A stretch of DNA of 64,000 nt from Bacillus pumilus. GTDB lineage: Bacteria; Bacillota; Bacilli; Bacillales; Bacillaceae. The notes under the pieces were generated by a model. It searched no databases, was not told the DNA's origin, and was given only the letters and a program-made list of their open reading frames with translations. The position numbers were made by a program, and so were the translations under genes. The DNA is taken from the NCBI RefSeq assembly GCF_038738535.1, contig NZ_CP046128.1, forward strand, positions 1,922,001 through 1,986,000, in the 5' to 3' direction. Of this stretch, positions 48,591 to 58,902 are shown piece by piece; the stretch's first letter is position 1; each line of letters starts with the position of its first letter.

Positions 48591-49343
48591 TCATTCTCCA
48601 AATAACGTCTGAACGGCTTTTTCTTGTGATGGTTCTCTCATTAATGATTCACCTACAAGGACAGCACTCGCTCCATGTTTTTTGACAAAGGTCAGATCAT
48701 CAAATGTCTGAATACCGCTTTCACTCACTAGTAAGACCTCCTTTGGAACAAGTGGTGCAATCTCTTTTGTTTGTTCAACTGTTGTTTTAAATGTCTTTAA
48801 ATTTCGGTTATTCACTCCAATGATTTCAGGGGTGAATATGTTTAAGATATTTTCCAGTGTATCTGCTGCATGAACTTCGACAAGAATATCTAGTCCTTTT
48901 TCCTTCGCTTCAGCATAGAGCTCATGCAGCTGTTGCGGTTCAAGTACTTCTCCAATTAATAAAATTGCATCTGCACCGATACGTCTTGACTCTTCTATCT
49001 GTATGGAGTCGATGATAAAGTCTTTTCTTAAAATTGGACGTGCGACGTGTTCTTTAATTAAGGAAAGATACTCGTTCTTCCCTTGAAAAAATGGTTCATC
49101 TGTTAAGACAGATAAGCAATCAGCATTTGATTTTTCGTATGCTTTTGCTGTTTGCAGAGGATCAAAATTCGGCTGAATGATTCCTTTAGAAGGAGATGCC
49201 TTTTTCACCTCAGCAATTAGACCAATCGAGCGGTGAGGGTTCATGAGCGCTTCTTTAAATGATCGTCTTTCAAAGTCTCCATCCACAGGTAACTGCAACG
49301 TTTGAATATGTTCTTTTTTGCGTGCAATGATTTGATTAAGCAT
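48591..49343 (-). CDS. trpC: Indole-3-glycerol phosphate synthase
   Basis: Fourth step of the tryptophan branch (250 aa TIM barrel). Conserved [11 protein letters not shown] (about 44-54, catalytic Lys and Glu), [15 protein letters not shown] (about 107) and [13 protein letters not shown] [10 protein letters not shown] (about 175), then SESGI. The start overlaps trpD by 8 nt. Confidence 0.97.
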   Translation of the reverse strand: MLNQIIARKKEHIQTLQLPVDGDFERRSFKEALMNPHRSIGLIAEVKKASPSKGIIQPNFDPLQTAKAYEKSNADCLSVLTDEPFFQGKNEYLSLIKEHVARPILRKDFIIDSIQIEESRRIGADAILLIGEVLEPQQLHELYAEAKEKGLDILVEVHAADTLENILNIFTPEIIGVNNRNLKTFKTTVEQTKEIAPLVPKEVLLVSESGIQTFDDLTFVKKHGASAVLVGESLMREPSQEKAVQTLFGE

Positions 49344-50358
49344 AGATCTCTTCCTCTTTCTTTTTTTGTTTTAAACGAGCCAATTGTTCTTTGGCTGTGC
49401 CGTTTTTAATCGTTTCTAACGCTTTTAATGTTCCTGCCATGAGGCTTTCTGACTTGCCTGCGACATATAAAGCCGCCCCGGCATTCAGAGCTGTAATATG
49501 AAGCGGCGCCCCTCCTGTTTGATGATTCAATATATTCTGAATCAATTTTGCGCTCTCTTCCGGTGATTGGACCTGAATATCTGATAAGTATCCTTTTTCC
49601 AGTCCAAAGTCTTCCGGGTTTAGCGTATATTCTGTCATGGTACCTTTTTTGAGTTCAATCACATATGAATTTGCTGTAATCGTTAATTCATCCAGCCCGT
49701 CTTCCCCGCTCACAAACAGGACATGTTCTGGCTCTAATGGGGCAAGGGCTTTCGCCATTAATTTTGCCTTTTCCTTTGAGTACACACCGATGATTTGCTT
49801 TTTGGCTTGCATCGGGTGGCAAAGCGGTCCTAATAGATTAAATACCGTCCGGAAGCCGAGCTGCTTGCGGACTGCTGCTACTTGTTTCATCGATGAATGG
49901 TACAGTGGTGCAAATAAAAAGCCCATGTTTTTGTCTTGTATTTGTCTTCTCGTTTCTTCTGGAGTGGATTGAATGTGAATGCCAAGACACTCTAGCACGT
50001 CGGCACTTCCGCTTTTAGAAGAGACTGAACGATTTCCGTGTTTTGCGATTTTAGCACCAGCGGCGGAAGCCACAATGGCAGCTGCAGTTGATATATTAAA
50101 TGTAGAGAGTCCATCGCCTCCTGTACCGCATGTGTCAACGACATCGAGCGATCTTTCCGCTGGTGCTGCCTTTTGCCGCACGGCCCTCACGAAGCCTGTC
50201 ATTTCTTCAGCGGTTTCTCCTCTGTGCGCTAAAATCGATAGACTTGCAGCGACTTCAGAGTCTGTTAAAGATCCGCTCATCATATCATGCATTAGCCTAT
50301 GGGCTTCATTTTCTGATAGGAAGCCTCCGTTAACAAGAGCTGAAAGTCGCTGATTCAT
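49336..50358 (-). CDS. trpD: Anthranilate phosphoribosyltransferase
   Basis: Second step of the tryptophan branch (340 aa). The PRPP-binding glycine loop is [17 protein letters not shown] (about 78-94), with [18 protein letters not shown] (about 106) and LGPLCHPM further on. ATG 50358, with AAAGGAGAG upstream, lies inside the 3' end of trpE (29-nt overlap). The frame to 50397 has no ribosome site. Confidence 0.96.
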   Translation of the reverse strand: MNQRLSALVNGGFLSENEAHRLMHDMMSGSLTDSEVAASLSILAHRGETAEEMTGFVRAVRQKAAPAERSLDVVDTCGTGGDGLSTFNISTAAAIVASAAGAKIAKHGNRSVSSKSGSADVLECLGIHIQSTPEETRRQIQDKNMGFLFAPLYHSSMKQVAAVRKQLGFRTVFNLLGPLCHPMQAKKQIIGVYSKEKAKLMAKALAPLEPEHVLFVSGEDGLDELTITANSYVIELKKGTMTEYTLNPEDFGLEKGYLSDIQVQSPEESAKLIQNILNHQTGGAPLHITALNAGAALYVAGKSESLMAGTLKALETIKNGTAKEQLARLKQKKKEEEIYA

Positions 50359-51877
50359 CCTGCACACTCTCCTTTTCTGAGAAAATATGTTCAGCAAGCT
50401 GAATGGCCTTCAGAAGCGCTCCTGCCTTGTTACAAGTCTCTTCCCATTCATTTTCTGGAACAGAATCTGCGACAATGCCAGCGCCTGCTTGTATGGAAGC
50501 GGTCTGATCTTTGATGCTCATGGTGCGAATGGTAATACAAGAGTCGATATTGCCGTCGAACCCAATATAGGCAATACAGCCGCCATACGTTTCCCTTGGC
50601 TCAGGCTCCATTTCATTTAATAATTGCATCGCTCTTATTTTCGGTGCCCCTGTTAATGTGCCTGCAGGAAAAGCGGACATGAGCGCATCGACTGGGTGTG
50701 TATCCTGCTTTAGCTTCCCTGTCACAATGGAGATGATGTGCATGACATGTGAAAAGTTCACAACTTTTGTAAAGGTCGGTACGGACACGCTGCCGTATTC
50801 TGCTACGCGGCCGACATCATTTCTGGCTAGATCTACTAACATGTAATGTTCTGCTTTTTCTTTCTCATCCTCTAACAGCTCTCTTGCAAGCGCAGCGTCC
50901 TCTTCTTTTGTTGTTCCTCGTTTTCTTGTGCCTGCAATGGGGTGAATTTCTAAGTGCCCATTTTTGGCATGGATTAATCGTTCTGGCGAGCTTCCGACTA
51001 AATCACGGTCTTTTAATTTCATAAAATACATGTATGGAGATGGATTCACAATGCGAAGCACACGGTATAATTCAAATGAACTCACTGACACTGGGATATC
51101 AAAGCGCTGTGAGAGTACGCCTTGAAAAATATCACCCGCTCGAATGTATTCTTTGATTTTTTCTACGTCCTTTAGAAATTGTGTTTTTTCATAGGTTGAT
51201 GTCACATGTTCAAAGGACGGTGATTCGTTCATATTCCCTGATAAAATCAGTTCTTTCATATCGACCTTTGTATGGAGCTTGTGAATCATCTGTTCAAGCC
51301 GCTTTTGATTTTCTTTGTAAGCTCGTATTTTTTCGTCTTCTGTTTCATTTCCGGTTAGCTGGGTGTATTGGATAAAATGAACATGATTCGTTTCATGATC
51401 AAAGGCAATCATCGTTTGGCAGACAAATAGAGTACAATTGTCTGTCGTCGATGCGCTCAGGTGAGGCCTGACAGAAGGTTCAATGCTTGGAATAAGATCG
51501 TAACTTAAGTACCCAACTGCCCCGCCTGTAAATGGGATGTCAACATCTGGTGTCTTGATTTGGTATTGCTCTTTCATCCAGTCTAGTAAGTCTTTCAGTT
51601 CTTGCTTTTTCATGACTTCCTGCCCTGCATCGTCACGTGCAATATATTGGTTTTGGTCATCATGTAAGGTTAAAAAAGGATGTAATCCGATGAAGGAATA
51701 TCTCGACCAGCTAGAAGACTCGTCTCTGCTTTCTAGCAGATACACAATATCTTGCTTGAGTTTTTCGACAATTTGAATCGGTGAGAGCGTATCAACTGTA
51801 ATGGTTTCAACAATCGGGATTGTTTTGTGGGACTCGCTGTCCCTTAAAAATTGGGTCAGGTTTGATTGGGAATTCAT
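50330..51877 (-). CDS. trpE: Anthranilate synthase component I
   Basis: Makes anthranilate from chorismate with a glutamine amidotransferase partner (515 aa). In B. subtilis the partner, PabA/TrpG, is encoded elsewhere in the folate operon; no trpG is present here either. The N-terminal feedback region includes LLESRDESSSWSRYSFIG (about 48-66). The chorismate-binding domain has IRAGDIFQGVLSQRF, SPSPYMYF-like NPSPYMYFMK, and PAGTLTGAPKIRAMQ. ATG 51877 follows AAGGAG; that site is also one arm of the hairpin at 51885-51906. Transcription is controlled by the TRAP leader. Confidence 0.97.
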   Translation of the reverse strand: MNSQSNLTQFLRDSESHKTIPIVETITVDTLSPIQIVEKLKQDIVYLLESRDESSSWSRYSFIGLHPFLTLHDDQNQYIARDDAGQEVMKKQELKDLLDWMKEQYQIKTPDVDIPFTGGAVGYLSYDLIPSIEPSVRPHLSASTTDNCTLFVCQTMIAFDHETNHVHFIQYTQLTGNETEDEKIRAYKENQKRLEQMIHKLHTKVDMKELILSGNMNESPSFEHVTSTYEKTQFLKDVEKIKEYIRAGDIFQGVLSQRFDIPVSVSSFELYRVLRIVNPSPYMYFMKLKDRDLVGSSPERLIHAKNGHLEIHPIAGTRKRGTTKEEDAALARELLEDEKEKAEHYMLVDLARNDVGRVAEYGSVSVPTFTKVVNFSHVMHIISIVTGKLKQDTHPVDALMSAFPAGTLTGAPKIRAMQLLNEMEPEPRETYGGCIAYIGFDGNIDSCITIRTMSIKDQTASIQAGAGIVADSVPENEWEETCNKAGALLKAIQLAEHIFSEKESVQDESATFSSC

Positions 51878-51884
51878 AAGCACA

Positions 51885-51906
51885 CTCCTTAAATGGGATT
51901 AAGGAG
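51885..51906 (-). promoter_or_regulatory. Hairpin that sequesters the trpE ribosome-binding site
   Basis: On the minus strand CTCCTTAA (51899-51906), a 6-nt loop, and TTAAGGAG (51885-51892). The second arm is the trpE ribosome site, 7 nt before ATG. In B. subtilis TRAP bound to a read-through transcript allows an analogous hairpin to form and block trpE translation. Confidence 0.78.
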
Positions 51907-51949
51907 AATGAGGGGACATATAGAGGGTTTGTATGAGTATACGAAATAA

Positions 51950-51976
51950 GCCTAAAAGAGGGTTGCTCTTTTAGGC
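51950..51976 (-). terminator. trp leader attenuator (TRAP-dependent terminator)
   Basis: On the minus strand GCCTAAAAGAG and CTCTTTTAGGC form an 11-bp perfect stem with a 5-nt loop, followed by TTATTTCG. It shares 4 nt (51973-51976) with the antiterminator. Confidence 0.9.
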
Positions 51977-52033
51977 AGTATGATGAAATAGACGTATCGT
52001 ATCTCTGCTCAACTCTACTCATCTCAACTACCC
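51973..52033 (-). promoter_or_regulatory. trp leader antiterminator
   Basis: GGGTAGT (52027-52033) pairs with ACTGCCT (51973-51979), allowing two G-U pairs. The first arm covers TRAP triplet 6 and its flanks; the second overlaps the terminator by 4 nt. TRAP bound to its triplets would block this pairing and let the terminator form. Confidence 0.75.
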
Positions 52034-52056
52034 TAGTCTCATTCTCATCTTCTCTA
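52003..52056 (-). promoter_or_regulatory. TRAP-binding site: eleven spaced triplets in the trp leader
   Basis: Read on the minus strand, eleven triplets occur in order TAG, AAG, GAG, GAG, TAG, TAG, GAG, GAG, GAG, GAG, GAG. Spacers are all 2 nt except one of 3 nt between triplets 3 and 4, giving exactly 54 nt. Eleven matches the eleven subunits of the TRAP ring. The second triplet, AAG, departs from the G/UAG rule. Confidence 0.92.
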
Positions 52057-52066
52057 AGCTTGCAAT

Positions 52067-52095
52067 GCCGTTTACACCTGTGTGTAAACTTCGGC
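52067..52095 (-). promoter_or_regulatory. 5' stem-loop of the trp leader
   Basis: On the minus strand GTTTACAC and GTGTAAAC (52082-52089, 52070-52077) form an upper stem; GCC and GGC form a lower stem, with an unpaired GAA on the 5' side. It begins at the predicted transcription start. In B. subtilis a 5' stem-loop with an internal loop aids TRAP binding. Confidence 0.78.
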
Positions 52096-52102
52096 TGTTC
52101 AT

Positions 52103-52132
52103 ATCGTATTATAATTCCTTGTTTTTTGTCAA
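52103..52132 (-). promoter_or_regulatory. SigA promoter of the trp operon
   Basis: On the minus strand a perfect TTGACA (52127-52132), an 18-nt spacer and TACGAT (52103-52108). It overlaps the end of aroH. The expected start, near 52096, gives a leader of about 220 nt. Confidence 0.8.
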
Positions 52133-52492
52133 CTGTAAATCAGGGCGAAGCGTCACAGCTTCTTCCAAGTACACATGCTGCACATCTTCCTGCTTTGTGT
52201 CTGTTTGGACCGTCATTAAAACGCGAATGCAATGCTTTAGACCGCCTTGAATGTCCAGCTCCTGCATACAAGTAACAGGCACATACGTCCATCCTTCAAA
52301 CTGACGAAGGGCTTTTGCCGGAAAAACGGAGTGAATATCTTGTGTAGCTGAAATTAAGATCTGCACGACACGTTCTGGATCTACTTGATTTCTTGAAATA
52401 ATCGCTTCTAGCAGCTGTTTCGTTTTGTTTAACACTTCTGTTTCTGTATCTTCTGTCACAGTTGTAGCTCCACGTATCCCGCGAAACATCAT
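52109..52492 (-). CDS. aroH: Chorismate mutase, monofunctional AroH type
   Basis: Converts chorismate to prephenate (127 aa). The trimeric AroH fold is indicated by RGIRGATTV (Arg7), the catalytic Arg in KHCIRVLMTVQTD (Arg90) and the SATQDIHSVFPAKALR stretch, with YVPVTCMQELD between. ATG 52492 overlaps the aroB stop (ATGA). The C-terminus ends in LTKNKEL. The trp promoter lies across its stop codon. Confidence 0.96.
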   Translation of the reverse strand: MMFRGIRGATTVTEDTETEVLNKTKQLLEAIISRNQVDPERVVQILISATQDIHSVFPAKALRQFEGWTYVPVTCMQELDIQGGLKHCIRVLMTVQTDTKQEDVQHVYLEEAVTLRPDLQLTKNKEL

Positions 52493-53580
52493 AGACATCC
52501 CTCCTCCCGTTTCCATTCTTCGAGCCAGTGATGCAGCTCATCTTTTGTGAAAGACTGCAAGACAGCGTCTCCAACCTGTTTTAATAAAACAAATTGAACG
52601 GTTCCGCCTCTTGCCTTTTTATCACCAATCATTCGGTCAACAAATGTTTTCGTGGAAATGTTTTGAGTGACTTGTACCGGGAATCCGAGTTCTTTCATCC
52701 AATTTTTTAGTTCCATCCGATTGAGGCTGAGTCCCAGCTTCTTTTCGCTCACATATAGCGCAAACTGCATGCCGATTGCAATAGCATCTCCGTGCGTGAT
52801 AACGCCGTATCCATACTCTGCTTCAATGGCGTGCCCAAGTGTATGACCTAAATTCAAAAATGCACGCACGCCTTGTTCTCTTTCGTCTTTTTGAACAATC
52901 GACGCTTTGACTTGAATCCCTTGATACAGCATATGTGCCAGCTCGCTCTTTGAACATTCCGCCAAAGAACGAATGGACATCAGTTCTGATAAAAAGTCTT
53001 CACTTGAAATGAGGGCATGTTTGATGACCTCAGCAAAGCCTGACCTCAATTCAATTTGAGATAGTGTCTCAAGCATACTCGTATCATAGATCACAGCTTT
53101 CGGCTGATGAAATGCACCGATTAAATTTTTACCGAGCGGGTGGTTAATCCCTGTTTTCCCGCCAACTGCACTGTCATGTGCCAGCAGCGTCGTCGGAACT
53201 TGAATAAAATCAATGCCTCTCATATAACTAGCAGCAACAAAGCCAGCCAAATCCCCAATTACGCCTCCTCCCAGCGCAATGATGCACGAGGAGCGATCCA
53301 GCTGAAACTGAATGGCCTTCGTATGAATATGCTCAAACTCAGCAAAAGATTTCGACTGCTCTCCGCTTGGCACAACCACTTTATGCACAGACCACTTCTG
53401 CTTAAGTAATCGAACCATTTCATCACCGTAAATGGCATCAACAGCTGTATCTGTAACGATTAGGAGCTTCGTATAGGAATGCCCCGTGGAAGTCATCAAG
53501 TCGACGATATTGCGTTTAATCCCATCACCGATGTATACAGGATAAGTGGCTGAAGACGTCTTAACTTCCAGTGTTTTCAT
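52489..53580 (-). CDS. aroB: 3-dehydroquinate synthase
   Basis: Second step of the shikimate pathway (363 aa), NAD- and Zn-dependent. NAD-binding GGGVIGDLAGFVAASYMRG (about 104-122) with PTTLLAHDSAVGGKTGINH after it, and the metal-ligand His in RAFLNLGHTLGHAIE (about 240-250). Start shares one base with the aroC stop (TAATG), end overlaps aroH by 4 nt. Confidence 0.97.
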   Translation of the reverse strand: MKTLEVKTSSATYPVYIGDGIKRNIVDLMTSTGHSYTKLLIVTDTAVDAIYGDEMVRLLKQKWSVHKVVVPSGEQSKSFAEFEHIHTKAIQFQLDRSSCIIALGGGVIGDLAGFVAASYMRGIDFIQVPTTLLAHDSAVGGKTGINHPLGKNLIGAFHQPKAVIYDTSMLETLSQIELRSGFAEVIKHALISSEDFLSELMSIRSLAECSKSELAHMLYQGIQVKASIVQKDEREQGVRAFLNLGHTLGHAIEAEYGYGVITHGDAIAIGMQFALYVSEKKLGLSLNRMELKNWMKELGFPVQVTQNISTKTFVDRMIGDKKARGGTVQFVLLKQVGDAVLQSFTKDELHHWLEEWKREEGCL

Positions 53581-54752
53581 TAAAATTCCCTCTGAAGCTG
53601 GCGCATTTTTTCAACATTTTCTTTAATGCGGTCGATTTGATCAAGACCAAACTGCTCAACAACAGCATTGGCAATTTCCCAAGCCACGACTGCTTCTGCG
53701 ACAACACTTGCGGCAGGAACAGCACAGCTGTCAGAACGTTCAATACTTGCGGAGAAAGGTTCTTTTGTTTCAATGTCAACGCTTTGAAGCGGTTTATAAA
53801 GCGTTGGGATTGGTTTCATGACCCCTCTTACGACAATTGGCATACCAGTTGACATTCCGCCTTCAAGACCGCCTAAGCGATTTGTTTTTCTCGTATAGCC
53901 CTTTTCTTCATCCCAGATGATTTCATCATGGACCTCACTGCCATTTTTAGAAGCCGCCTCGAAGCCGATACCGAATTCAACCCCTTTAAAAGCGTTGATA
54001 CTCAGAACAGCACCTGCAAGCTTGCTGTCTAATTTGCGGTCATAGTGAACATAGCTTCCGACTCCAACCGGCATTCCTTCAACGATGACTTCAACAATTC
54101 CGCCAATTGAATCACCGTTTTTCTTCGCTTCATCAATGGCATCCATCATTTTTTGACCTGCTTCACTGTCGTAGCAGCGAACAGGCGACTCTTCCGTTAC
54201 CTTTTGCAAATCTTCAATCGATTTATATGTCGTATTAGCTGCTTTCACTCCGCCAATTTCAAGAACGTGGCCAGCTACCTTGATTCCTAGATGAGCCAAG
54301 ATTTGTTTGGCGACTGCGCCTGCTGCTACGCGAACGGTTGTCTCGCGGGCTGATGAACGCTCTAATACGTTTCGCATATCACGATGTCCATATTTAATCG
54401 CACCATTTAAATCCGCATGTCCTGGTCTAGGGCGTGAAATTTGACGCTTCATTTCACTCTCTTCTTCTTCTGTGATCGGCTCTGCCCCCATCACCTTTGT
54501 CCAATGCTTCCAGTCGTTGTTTTCAACGACAAGTGCAATAGGAGAACCTAATGTTTTCCCGTGGCGAACACCACTTAACACTTTCGCTTGGTCTTTTTCA
54601 ATCTGCATTCTTCGCCCGCGGCCGTGACCTTTTTGTCTTCTAGCCAATTCATAATTGATGTCATCCTGCTCTATGTAAAGTCCCGCTGGAACGCCTTCAA
54701 TAATTGTGGTCAATTGTGGACCATGTGATTCACCTGCTGTTAAGTATCTCAT
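53580..54752 (-). CDS. aroC: Chorismate synthase
   Basis: Last step of the shikimate pathway, FMN-dependent (390 aa); called aroF in B. subtilis. Signatures: [19 protein letters not shown] (about 7-25), [17 protein letters not shown] (about 119-135) and [19 protein letters not shown] just after. ATG 54752 lies behind GGGAG; the frame to 54770 is longer without support. First aro gene of the supraoperon. Confidence 0.97.
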   Translation of the reverse strand: MRYLTAGESHGPQLTTIIEGVPAGLYIEQDDINYELARRQKGHGRGRRMQIEKDQAKVLSGVRHGKTLGSPIALVVENNDWKHWTKVMGAEPITEEEESEMKRQISRPRPGHADLNGAIKYGHRDMRNVLERSSARETTVRVAAGAVAKQILAHLGIKVAGHVLEIGGVKAANTTYKSIEDLQKVTEESPVRCYDSEAGQKMMDAIDEAKKNGDSIGGIVEVIVEGMPVGVGSYVHYDRKLDSKLAGAVLSINAFKGVEFGIGFEAASKNGSEVHDEIIWDEEKGYTRKTNRLGGLEGGMSTGMPIVVRGVMKPIPTLYKPLQSVDIETKEPFSASIERSDSCAVPAASVVAEAVVAWEIANAVVEQFGLDQIDRIKENVEKMRQLQREF

Positions 54753-54795
54753 GACTTGATCTCCCTTCATCGCATTAACGCTTTTAAGTAAAACT

Positions 54796-54825
54796 ATGAT
54801 AACACACTTACTACTAAAAAGTCAG
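54796..54825 (-). promoter_or_regulatory. Possible SigA promoter of the aro-trp supraoperon
   Basis: On the minus strand CTGACT (54820-54825), an 18-nt spacer, and TATCAT (54796-54801), about 45 nt before aroC and immediately past the cheR stop. There is no terminator between cheR and aroC. Confidence 0.5.
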
Positions 54826-55626
<801 letters not shown>

Positions 55627-55704
55627 CTATCTTTGTCCTAGTATAGCTGTTTTTATCGAAAATTTGTATCTTCTCATGCGAAATTTCGTGTAGAAATATT
55701 CATA

Positions 55705-55744
55705 TAAAAAAGCCAAGGTGCTCATTTGATGAACACCTTGGCTT
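55705..55744 (-). terminator. Terminator after ndk
   Basis: AGCCAAGGTG and CACCTTGGCT (55711-55720, 55734-55743) form a 10-bp stem with a T-run on the minus strand. Confidence 0.92.
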
Positions 55745-55749
55745 GAACA

Positions 55750-56196
55750 TTAATAAATCCAGCTTGAGATGGTTTGATCCCAGCTTGTGAGTTCTTCTTG
55801 TTTGAAGAATAAGTTGATTTCTCTTTCAGCACTTTCTGGTGAGTCTGAGCCATGGATAATGTTTTTTCCAACCGTCAATCCATAGTCTCCTCTAATTGTG
55901 CCTGGAAGCGCTTCCTTCGGGTTTGTTTTGCCGATAATCTGTCTTGTTACATCTACTACCTGTTCACCTTGCCATACCATTGCAAATACTGGTCCTGACG
56001 TAATAAAGTCAACCAATTCCCCGAAAAATGGTTTTTCTTTATGCTCTCCGTAATGTGTTTCTGCTACTTCTTTTGGAATACTCATTAGTTTTGCACCAAC
56101 AAGCTGAAGCCCCTTTTTTTCGAATCTTGACACAATTTCACCAATTAATTGTCTTTCCACACCATCAGGTTTGACCATAAGAAATGTTTTGTCCAT
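55750..56196 (-). CDS. ndk: Nucleoside diphosphate kinase
   Basis: Balances nucleoside triphosphate pools (148 aa). N-terminal [18 protein letters not shown], and the phospho-histidine in [16 protein letters not shown] (about residue 115). Normal length. It has its own terminator; a possible promoter (TTGATT, 17 nt, TACGAT) lies about 55-85 nt upstream but is weak. Confidence 0.97.
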   Translation of the reverse strand: MDKTFLMVKPDGVERQLIGEIVSRFEKKGLQLVGAKLMSIPKEVAETHYGEHKEKPFFGELVDFITSGPVFAMVWQGEQVVDVTRQIIGKTNPKEALPGTIRGDYGLTVGKNIIHGSDSPESAEREINLFFKQEELTSWDQTISSWIY

Positions 56197-56299
56197 ATAC
56201 GTTCTCCACCCCGTCGTTATGTATGTATAGGCTTACATTGTTACAAAGTGATCGTATCATTTTTTTTTATAATAATCAATTTTTGACAAAAAATTTCAC

Positions 56300-56328
56300 A
56301 AAAAAACCAATCAACAACATGTTGATTA
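56300..56328 (-). terminator. Terminator after hepT
   Basis: AATCAAC and GTTGATT (56309-56315, 56321-56327) followed by GGTTTTTTG on the minus strand. The stem touches the hepT stop codon. Confidence 0.83.
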
Positions 56329-57288
56329 GAATTTTCGTTTACCAATATATTTGGCAATGGAGGCGAGTGACGTTTTCGCTCGTCCTCGAGGAAGTTTGTC
56401 CAGCTGTTCAAATGCCTTCTTCAAATACATTTCACTCACTCGAATCGAGCGGTCGATCGCATCTGTTTGTTTGAGATGTTCAATCACAGGCTTCAGCTGC
56501 ATTTCCGTTGTTTCACTATTAATCAGCTTTAATTGGCCTTCGAGTGCCTGGTTCTTCAGTGCATATAAGACCGGGAGTGTGACATTTCCTTGTAAAAGGT
56601 CTCCCCCAACAGGCTTACCAAGCTCTTCTTCAGTTGATGTGAAATCAAGCACATCATCAATGATCTGATAGGACATACCGACATAATAGCCAAACCAGTA
56701 AAGGGCTTTATGTGTTTTCTCATCTGTACCTGCTGCTATCGCACCTAACTGGCAGCTGCCTGCAATGAGCAAGGCTGTTTTTCGTTTGATTCTTCTTAAG
56801 TATGTACGCAGGTTTTGATCCATATTGTATTTGTCTTTCACTTGCTCGATTTCACCAAGACAGAGCTCGACGACCATCTTTGACAAAATTTCATGCGCCA
56901 TTGGGTGATTGATCTTTGTCATATACTCAAGCGATCTTGCAAACATATAATCTCCTGTGTACATGGCAATTCGATTGTCCCATTTTGCCTTAATCGTTGG
57001 CTTGCCTCTTCTCAGCTCAGCATCATCAATGACATCATCATGAACGAGCGATGCCATATGAATCAGCTCAAGAGCAACGGCAACATATTTAATTTTATTA
57101 ATGTCATAGTCGCCAAACATGCCTGAAAGGAGAACAAAAACGGGGCGGATTCGTTTTCCGCCCGCTTGCAGCAAATGAAGACCTGCTTCACTTAATAATG
57201 CATAATCAGAGCGAACTGTTTGTTCAAGCTCTTTTTCAATAATATCGATATCATGATTTAAAAAAGAGATCATTGCTTTTAGTTTCAT
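56326..57288 (-). CDS. hepT: Heptaprenyl diphosphate synthase component II
   Basis: Catalytic subunit (320 aa) that with HepS makes the C35 side chain of menaquinone-7. Both Asp-rich motifs are present: first, DDVIDDAELRRGKPT (about 84); second, DDVLDFTSTEEELGKPVGGD (about 210). GGKRIRPVFVLL is the IPP-binding site. ATG 57288 lies behind GGGTGA; the B. subtilis protein carries a longer N-terminus, not seen here. Last gene of folE-mtrB-hepS-menG-hepT. Confidence 0.95.
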   Translation of the reverse strand: MKLKAMISFLNHDIDIIEKELEQTVRSDYALLSEAGLHLLQAGGKRIRPVFVLLSGMFGDYDINKIKYVAVALELIHMASLVHDDVIDDAELRRGKPTIKAKWDNRIAMYTGDYMFARSLEYMTKINHPMAHEILSKMVVELCLGEIEQVKDKYNMDQNLRTYLRRIKRKTALLIAGSCQLGAIAAGTDEKTHKALYWFGYYVGMSYQIIDDVLDFTSTEEELGKPVGGDLLQGNVTLPVLYALKNQALEGQLKLINSETTEMQLKPVIEHLKQTDAIDRSIRVSEMYLKKAFEQLDKLPRGRAKTSLASIAKYIGKRKF

Positions 57289-57312
57289 TATTTTCACCCA
57301 AATATCGTTTAT

Positions 57313-58017
57313 TCAAAGCTTCTTTCCGATATGTGTTGCTGCTACACCGCCTGTAAATGGATGATACGAGACATCAGACAGACCCGCCTCTTCGAAAAGA
57401 GCCGCCAGTTCTTTCATGCCAGGGAACGCTTTGGCTGATTCTTGAAGCCATGAATACTCCTGATAGCTTTTGGCAAACAGTTTACCAAAGAGCGGCATGA
57501 TGTATTTGAAATAGACATAGTAGCCTTGTTTAAACCCAATCATTTCAGGCTGTGATGTCTCAAGACAGACAACCATTCCACCAGGCTTCACGACTCTTGT
57601 CATTTCCTTTAGCACCGTTAAGTAATCAGGGACGTTTCGTAGGCCAAAACCGATCGTGACATAATCAAATGTGTTATCCTCAAAAGGAAGCTCCATCGCA
57701 TTGCCGTGAAGCAGTTCAATTTGATTATAGTCCCCAGTTTTCACCTTCGTTTCTCCAACACTCAGCATATTTTTACTAAAATCAAGGCCTTTGACTTCGC
57801 CTTTTTCGCCTACAGCATCAGCAAGCGCAATGGTCCAATCGGCTGTTCCGCAGCATACATCCAATGCTTTGGCTCCTTTTTGAACATTCATGAGTTTCAT
57901 TGTTTTATCGCGCCACTTTTTATGCTGCTTAAAGCTGATGACAGAGTTCATTTGATCATAATTTTTATAAATTTTTTCAAATACACCGTGTACTCGCTGT
58001 TCTTTTGATTGCTGCAT
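57313..58017 (-). CDS. menG: Demethylmenaquinone methyltransferase
   Basis: SAM-dependent C-methylation that completes menaquinone (234 aa, UbiE/MenG family). SAM motif [15 protein letters not shown] (about 47-61), [12 protein letters not shown], and the UbiE signature [23 protein letters not shown], with [10 protein letters not shown]. It lies between hepS and hepT, so the three menaquinone genes are adjacent. Confidence 0.97.
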   Translation of the reverse strand: MQQSKEQRVHGVFEKIYKNYDQMNSVISFKQHKKWRDKTMKLMNVQKGAKALDVCCGTADWTIALADAVGEKGEVKGLDFSKNMLSVGETKVKTGDYNQIELLHGNAMELPFEDNTFDYVTIGFGLRNVPDYLTVLKEMTRVVKPGGMVVCLETSQPEMIGFKQGYYVYFKYIMPLFGKLFAKSYQEYSWLQESAKAFPGMKELAALFEEAGLSDVSYHPFTGGVAATHIGKKL

Positions 58018-58020
58018 GAC

Positions 58021-58788
58021 TTACCCTTCTTCCACTTTCTGATGGTACGCAGGCTCATTTTTCATATGATCCAAGCGATTTAATAGCTCTTTTTGAACGA
58101 CCGGAGATGAAACAAGAAGCTCCTTGATCGATCGTTTGGCTTGCTCATAGCCTTCCTTCTCAAAGTTGTCAAAACATGTATAGGCGTCCGTATAGCTATC
58201 GTTCAAAAAAAGTTTTAAATGTTTGTCATCTTCTGCTTGTTTCATGAAACGCTTATAAACAAGGAAACGACTTGCAATCTCATTCCAATGCGTTAATTGA
58301 AAATGCTCAGAAACCCTTTGGAATAACGCAGACTCAACAGTTGCTACACTTTTGTAAAAGTGCGCTGCATCTTGAATGGATCGATCATACAGTCTAATTT
58401 TATGTTCATTGATCTCTTTGATCGCCGTTGCGAGCGTGCGAATCATGTAGATGTCTTTCATGTCAGAGAGAAGAGAATAATAGAGACCGCTGAAATAGTC
58501 TCCTGCTAGGATGGTCAGCTGACGATTTTTGAATTCGTCTTGTTTGATGGCTGCAGCAGTTGTGACTTCGTCATGGGTATCAAGGGCAATTTGTACAAGC
58601 ATCGCCGTTAAAATATAATTTTCTTTTTTCTCTGCATCAATTTGAGCTTCATCAAACATTGCATGAAAAAGAAGGAGCTTATCTTCATCGATGAGTGGCG
58701 CACGTAAATGCTTCGCCAAATAAGGATGAGAAAGCTTTTTATTTAATTTTATATTTAGATTAGATAAAATTCCGTAGATGTCTTGCAA
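58021..58788 (-). CDS. hepS: Heptaprenyl diphosphate synthase component I
   Basis: Non-catalytic partner (255 aa) that sets the chain length of HepT. No Asp-rich motif is expected or seen. Conserved [34 protein letters not shown] and [14 protein letters not shown] agree with HepS. The start is TTG 58788, with AAGGGTG 7 nt upstream, giving the family N-terminus MQDIYG; the longer frame has no ribosome site. It begins about 110 nt after mtrB and has its own -10-like element (58853-58858). Confidence 0.94.
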   Translation of the reverse strand: MQDIYGILSNLNIKLNKKLSHPYLAKHLRAPLIDEDKLLLFHAMFDEAQIDAEKKENYILTAMLVQIALDTHDEVTTAAAIKQDEFKNRQLTILAGDYFSGLYYSLLSDMKDIYMIRTLATAIKEINEHKIRLYDRSIQDAAHFYKSVATVESALFQRVSEHFQLTHWNEIASRFLVYKRFMKQAEDDKHLKLFLNDSYTDAYTCFDNFEKEGYEQAKRSIKELLVSSPVVQKELLNRLDHMKNEPAYHQKVEEG

Positions 58789-58852
58789 AGATATCACCCT
58801 TGTCCCAAAAATTACAGTTTCATATGTAGCCCTGCACATTGTATAGAGATTT

Positions 58853-58861
58853 ATTATACCA
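58853..58861 (-). promoter_or_regulatory. Extended -10 promoter element before hepS
   Basis: On the minus strand TGGTATAAT, a perfect TATAAT (58853-58858) with the TGn extension. No clear -35 lies 17 nt upstream. It may allow hepS-menG-hepT to be transcribed apart from folE-mtrB. Confidence 0.5.
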
Positions 58862-58902
58862 TATCAGCTCTCACTTTTATGCTATCAAGTGCATTCAAGT
58901 GC

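Noticed and set aside
52108..52113. Perfect TATAAT upstream of trpE as the -10
   Set aside because: It lies only 13 nt from the TTGACA; TACGAT, 5 nt further on, gives an acceptable 18-nt spacer and a start at the 5' stem-loop.
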